6,064 nucleotides of DNA, taken from positions 1 to 6,064 of the forward strand of contig CAUZRD010000132.1 in assembly GCA_963582255.1 (NCBI GenBank), given 5' to 3'. Source of the DNA: CAUZRD01 sp963582255. Lineage in GTDB: Bacteria > Pseudomonadota > Alphaproteobacteria > Rhizobiales > TMED25. The translations under genes and the position numbers were made by a program. Below, piece after piece: positions 5,345 through 6,064 of the stretch. Every line of letters begins with the position of its first letter. The stretch's first letter is position 1. The notes below the pieces were generated by a model, which did no database searches, was not told the origin of the DNA, and was given only the letters and a program-made list of their open reading frames with translations.

Positions 5345-6064
5345 ATGAAGGCAAACTATATCACCCGTCACGGCGGTCCTGAGGTTTTTGAATATGGCCA
5401 CCTACCCGATCCGCTCGCTGATCCCGGGCAGGTGGTTGTCGATATTCATGCAGCAAGCGTGAATGGCGCTGACTGGAAAGTCAGAGAAGGCGCATATAGC
5501 CCCCTCACAGAATTCCCTTATATACTAGGGCGCGATTTTTCCGGCACTATCAGCGCACTTGGGCAAGGAGTTGATGACTTTTCCGTTGGCGATGAGGTGT
5601 TTGGCGTCTGCGCCGCTGGACAGGAAGGCACTTATGCTGAGAAAATCACGATGGATGCCTCCATCATCGCCGCCAAACCAGATACGCTTTCCCATGAAAC
5701 AACAGTAGCTCTGGCACTTACCAGTCTGACCGCACTTGTAGCGGTTGAAGAAACTCTCAAGCTTCAGCAAGGCGAAAAAATTCTCATTCAGGGCGGCGCC
5801 GGCGGCGTTGCCAGCTTTGCCATTCAGGCAGCTAAGCATATCGGCGCCCATGTGGTGACGACTACCAGCACCCAAAACATTGATTACGTGAAGTCTCTTG
5901 GTGCCGATGAGGTGATCAACTACCAAGAAGCAGATTTCACTAAAATCATCTCGGAGTGTGATGCTGCTTTCGATACCGTGGGCGGTGAGGTGGCAATCCG
6001 AACATTCGACGTTTTAAAAAGCGGAGGACGCGCCGCCTTTATTGCCTCGGGAGGAAAGGCTCCA
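5345..6064 (+). CDS. NAD(P)H:quinone oxidoreductase-like medium-chain reductase (partial, C-terminus missing)
   Basis: The first 240 codons of a zinc-free medium-chain dehydrogenase/reductase are present; the family is about 310-340 residues, so roughly a quarter is cut off by the window edge. The ATG at 5345 has GGTGAG about 6 nt upstream. The N-terminal GroES-like catalytic domain includes HAASVNGADWKVREG at 35-49 and GRDFSGTI at 62-69. The Rossmann half carries the nucleotide-binding turn GGAGGVASFAIQ at 150-161, DEVINY, and the DTVGG motif near residues 215-219. The cysteine and histidine ligands for catalytic and structural zinc found in alcohol dehydrogenases are lacking, which points to the quinone oxidoreductase/enone reductase branch that reduces quinones or alpha,beta-unsaturated carbonyls with NADPH. 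The exact substrate is unknown. It probably follows the Ldh-type gene on one transcript unless the hairpin at 5296-5314 ends it. Confidence 0.93.
   Translation, partial: MKANYITRHGGPEVFEYGHLPDPLADPGQVVVDIHAASVNGADWKVREGAYSPLTEFPYILGRDFSGTISALGQGVDDFSVGDEVFGVCAAGQEGTYAEKITMDASIIAAKPDTLSHETTVALALTSLTALVAVEETLKLQQGEKILIQGGAGGVASFAIQAAKHIGAHVVTTTSTQNIDYVKSLGADEVINYQEADFTKIISECDAAFDTVGGEVAIRTFDVLKSGGRAAFIASGGKAP

Noticed and set aside
5525..5926. Minus-strand 133-codon open frame
   Set aside because: It is antisense to the well-supported reductase gene, without ribosome site or recognisable motif.

Overview
The window looks like an ordinary chromosomal stretch from a bacterium, most likely a proteobacterium and plausibly a marine alphaproteobacterium. 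The grounds are intermediate base composition, tight gene packing, Shine-Dalgarno sites of the GGAGG/AGGA type, and a TerB-like gene abutting a class I glutamine amidotransferase with alphaproteobacterial character. The taxonomic call is an inference from protein style. No rRNA, tRNA, IS element, phage gene or CRISPR array is visible.

Layout: five genes lie on the minus strand from about 4018 down to 1, and two genes run divergently on the plus strand from 4194 to the right edge. Reading the minus strand in transcription order, they are: a secreted DUF3179 protein (4018-2966); a TerB-like helical protein (2813-2343); a GMP-synthase-like class I glutamine amidotransferase (about 2341-1616) that touches or overlaps TerB; a 64-residue cysteine-rich putative zinc-ribbon protein (1519-1325); a 357-bp interval with no convincing gene; and the N-terminal 322 residues of a thiamine-diphosphate enzyme of the acetolactate synthase group (967-1, cut by the left edge). 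On the plus strand are an Ldh/malate dehydrogenase-type NAD(P)H oxidoreductase (4194-5243) and the first 240 residues of a zinc-free quinone oxidoreductase-type medium-chain reductase (5345-6064, cut by the right edge).

How the genes relate: the TerB/amidotransferase pair is the only one whose spacing strongly implies co-translation. The Ldh-type and quinone-oxidoreductase genes are co-directional, 101 bp apart, and may share a transcript starting at a sigma70-like promoter near 4132-4160. The ThDP enzyme, Ldh-type enzyme and reductase all belong to families that handle 2-oxo/2-hydroxy acids or carbonyls, but nothing here proves a shared pathway.

I did not find a clear previously undescribed system. 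The items most worth a second look are the small cysteine-rich protein, the secreted DUF3179 protein with its CPLC motif, the TerB/amidotransferase junction with its non-ATG start, and several short palindromes in likely regulatory positions.
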